The notes below the pieces were generated by a model. It worked only from the letters and a program-made list of their open reading frames with translations, had not been told where the DNA came from and ran no database searches. A stretch of 33,149 nt of DNA from Coriobacteriia bacterium. Lineage in GTDB: Bacteria; Actinomycetota; Coriobacteriia; Anaerosomatales; Anaerosomataceae. Both the position numbers and the translations under genes were made by a program. This document shows positions 32,940-33,149 of this stretch, piece by piece. How positions within the stretch are numbered: position 1 is the first letter of the stretch; each line of letters opens with the position of its first letter. The DNA is taken from positions 1-33,149 of the forward strand of contig JAFGUS010000007.1 of NCBI GenBank assembly GCA_016938395.1, given 5' to 3'.

Positions 32940-33028
32940 TCGTTCGCATCGAAGGATGCAGCCAGGCCACGCGCCCGGTGTTCTCAGGCTGACGCGGACG
33001 TTGCGCTCGAGGTGGTTTCAGAATCGCT

Positions 33029-33057
33029 TTGCCCTTGGTGCGGTGACCATGTATCAT
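33029..33057 (+). promoter_or_regulatory. Promoter of the tRNA-Pro gene
   Basis: TTGCCC (33029-33034), 17-bp spacer, TATCAT (33052-33057), placed 11 bases before the first tRNA base. This is a good housekeeping-type promoter that gives almost no leader. The 193-bp gap between the cytochrome stop and the tRNA otherwise holds only the terminator. Confidence 0.65.
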
Positions 33058-33067
33058 GGCACCTCGT

Positions 33068-33144
33068 CGGGATGTGGCTCAGCTTGGTAGAGCGCTGCGT
33101 TCGGGACGCAGAGGTCGTGGGTTCGAATCCCGCCATCCCGACCA
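33068..33144 (+). tRNA. tRNA-Pro(CGG)
   Basis: A full cloverleaf of 77 bases with encoded CCA. The acceptor stem is CGGGATG/CATCCCG, the D arm holds GCTC-AGCTTGGTA-GAGC, the anticodon stem is CTGCG/CGCAG around loop TTCGGGA, and the T arm is GTGGG-TTCGAAT-CCCGC. The anticodon is CGG, reading proline codon CCG, with G at position 37 as expected for proline tRNAs. The first base is C1, paired to G72. Confidence 0.96.
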
Positions 33145-33149
33145 TCAGA

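Noticed and set aside
30988..33057. Long minus-strand open frame opposite the multiheme cytochrome
   Set aside because: It is a shadow of the regularly spaced CxxCH codons in GC-rich DNA; no domain, signal or ribosome-binding site.
1..33149. CRISPR array, insertion sequence, prophage or integration site
   Set aside because: No regularly spaced direct repeats, transposase or phage-type proteins, or terminal repeats flanking a cargo block were seen. The tRNA at the right edge has no visible duplicate 3' end inside the window.

Overview
The window is GC-rich (roughly two thirds G+C by eye), densely coding, and reads as a chromosomal piece of an anaerobic actinobacterium. Tungstate uptake, complete molybdopterin assembly, a giant NapC-anchored multiheme cytochrome, a candidate selenoprotein, frequent GTG starts and ATGA gene overlaps fit the Coriobacteriia and related deep anaerobic Actinomycetota. 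That placement is an inference from gene content. No insertion sequence, phage gene or CRISPR array was seen.

Region 1 (1-10120, + strand) is one long cluster for tungsten/molybdenum cofactor: tupA (5' end cut by the window) - tupB - tupC - mobA/fdhD fusion - moeA - a 73-aa Cys-containing small protein - mobB - moaA - moaC - MOSC protein - mogA - cysteine desulfurase-like enzyme - DUF3343 protein. Most joints overlap or are a few bases apart. Oxyanion uptake, ring synthesis, metal insertion, nucleotide attachment and sulfuration are thus encoded together. FdhD, TupABC and the sulfur/selenium-type genes point to a tungsten (possibly selenocysteine) formate dehydrogenase elsewhere in the genome. 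moaD, moaE and a dehydrogenase itself are not here.

Region 2 (10136-18511): a minus-strand L,D-transpeptidase stands back to back with a compact chemotaxis operon cheR - mcp - cheW - cheY - cheB - cheA - cheC - cheD. The chemoreceptor has almost no extracellular part.

Region 3 (18608-28124) is mixed. It holds a Rossmann-GAF-GGDEF diguanylate cyclase, a small unknown protein, a cytoplasmic double peptidoglycan-binding protein resembling CwlM, a secreted NlpC/P60 hydrolase that appears to start at CTG, an MFS exporter and a PilT ATPase. A minus-strand pair (membrane protein plus VanZ-like protein) and a class A penicillin-binding protein with a clear terminator complete it.

Region 4 (28206-33149): a minus-strand two-gene operon encodes a seven-cysteine ferredoxin and a thioredoxin-like protein whose frame contains an in-frame UGA at a redox motif, followed at the right distance by a SECIS-like hairpin. 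Its promoter (TTGCAC, 18 bp, TATAAT) is overlapped by a perfect TATACCC-4-GGGTATA palindrome of the CsoR/CstR operator type. This operon is the most novel item in the window. Next come a second sensor-less chemoreceptor overlapping a RidA-like gene, a membrane-anchored cytochrome with 24 heme-binding motifs built from three hexaheme repeats, and a tRNA-Pro(CGG) with its promoter.

No stretch longer than about 230 bases is without a gene.
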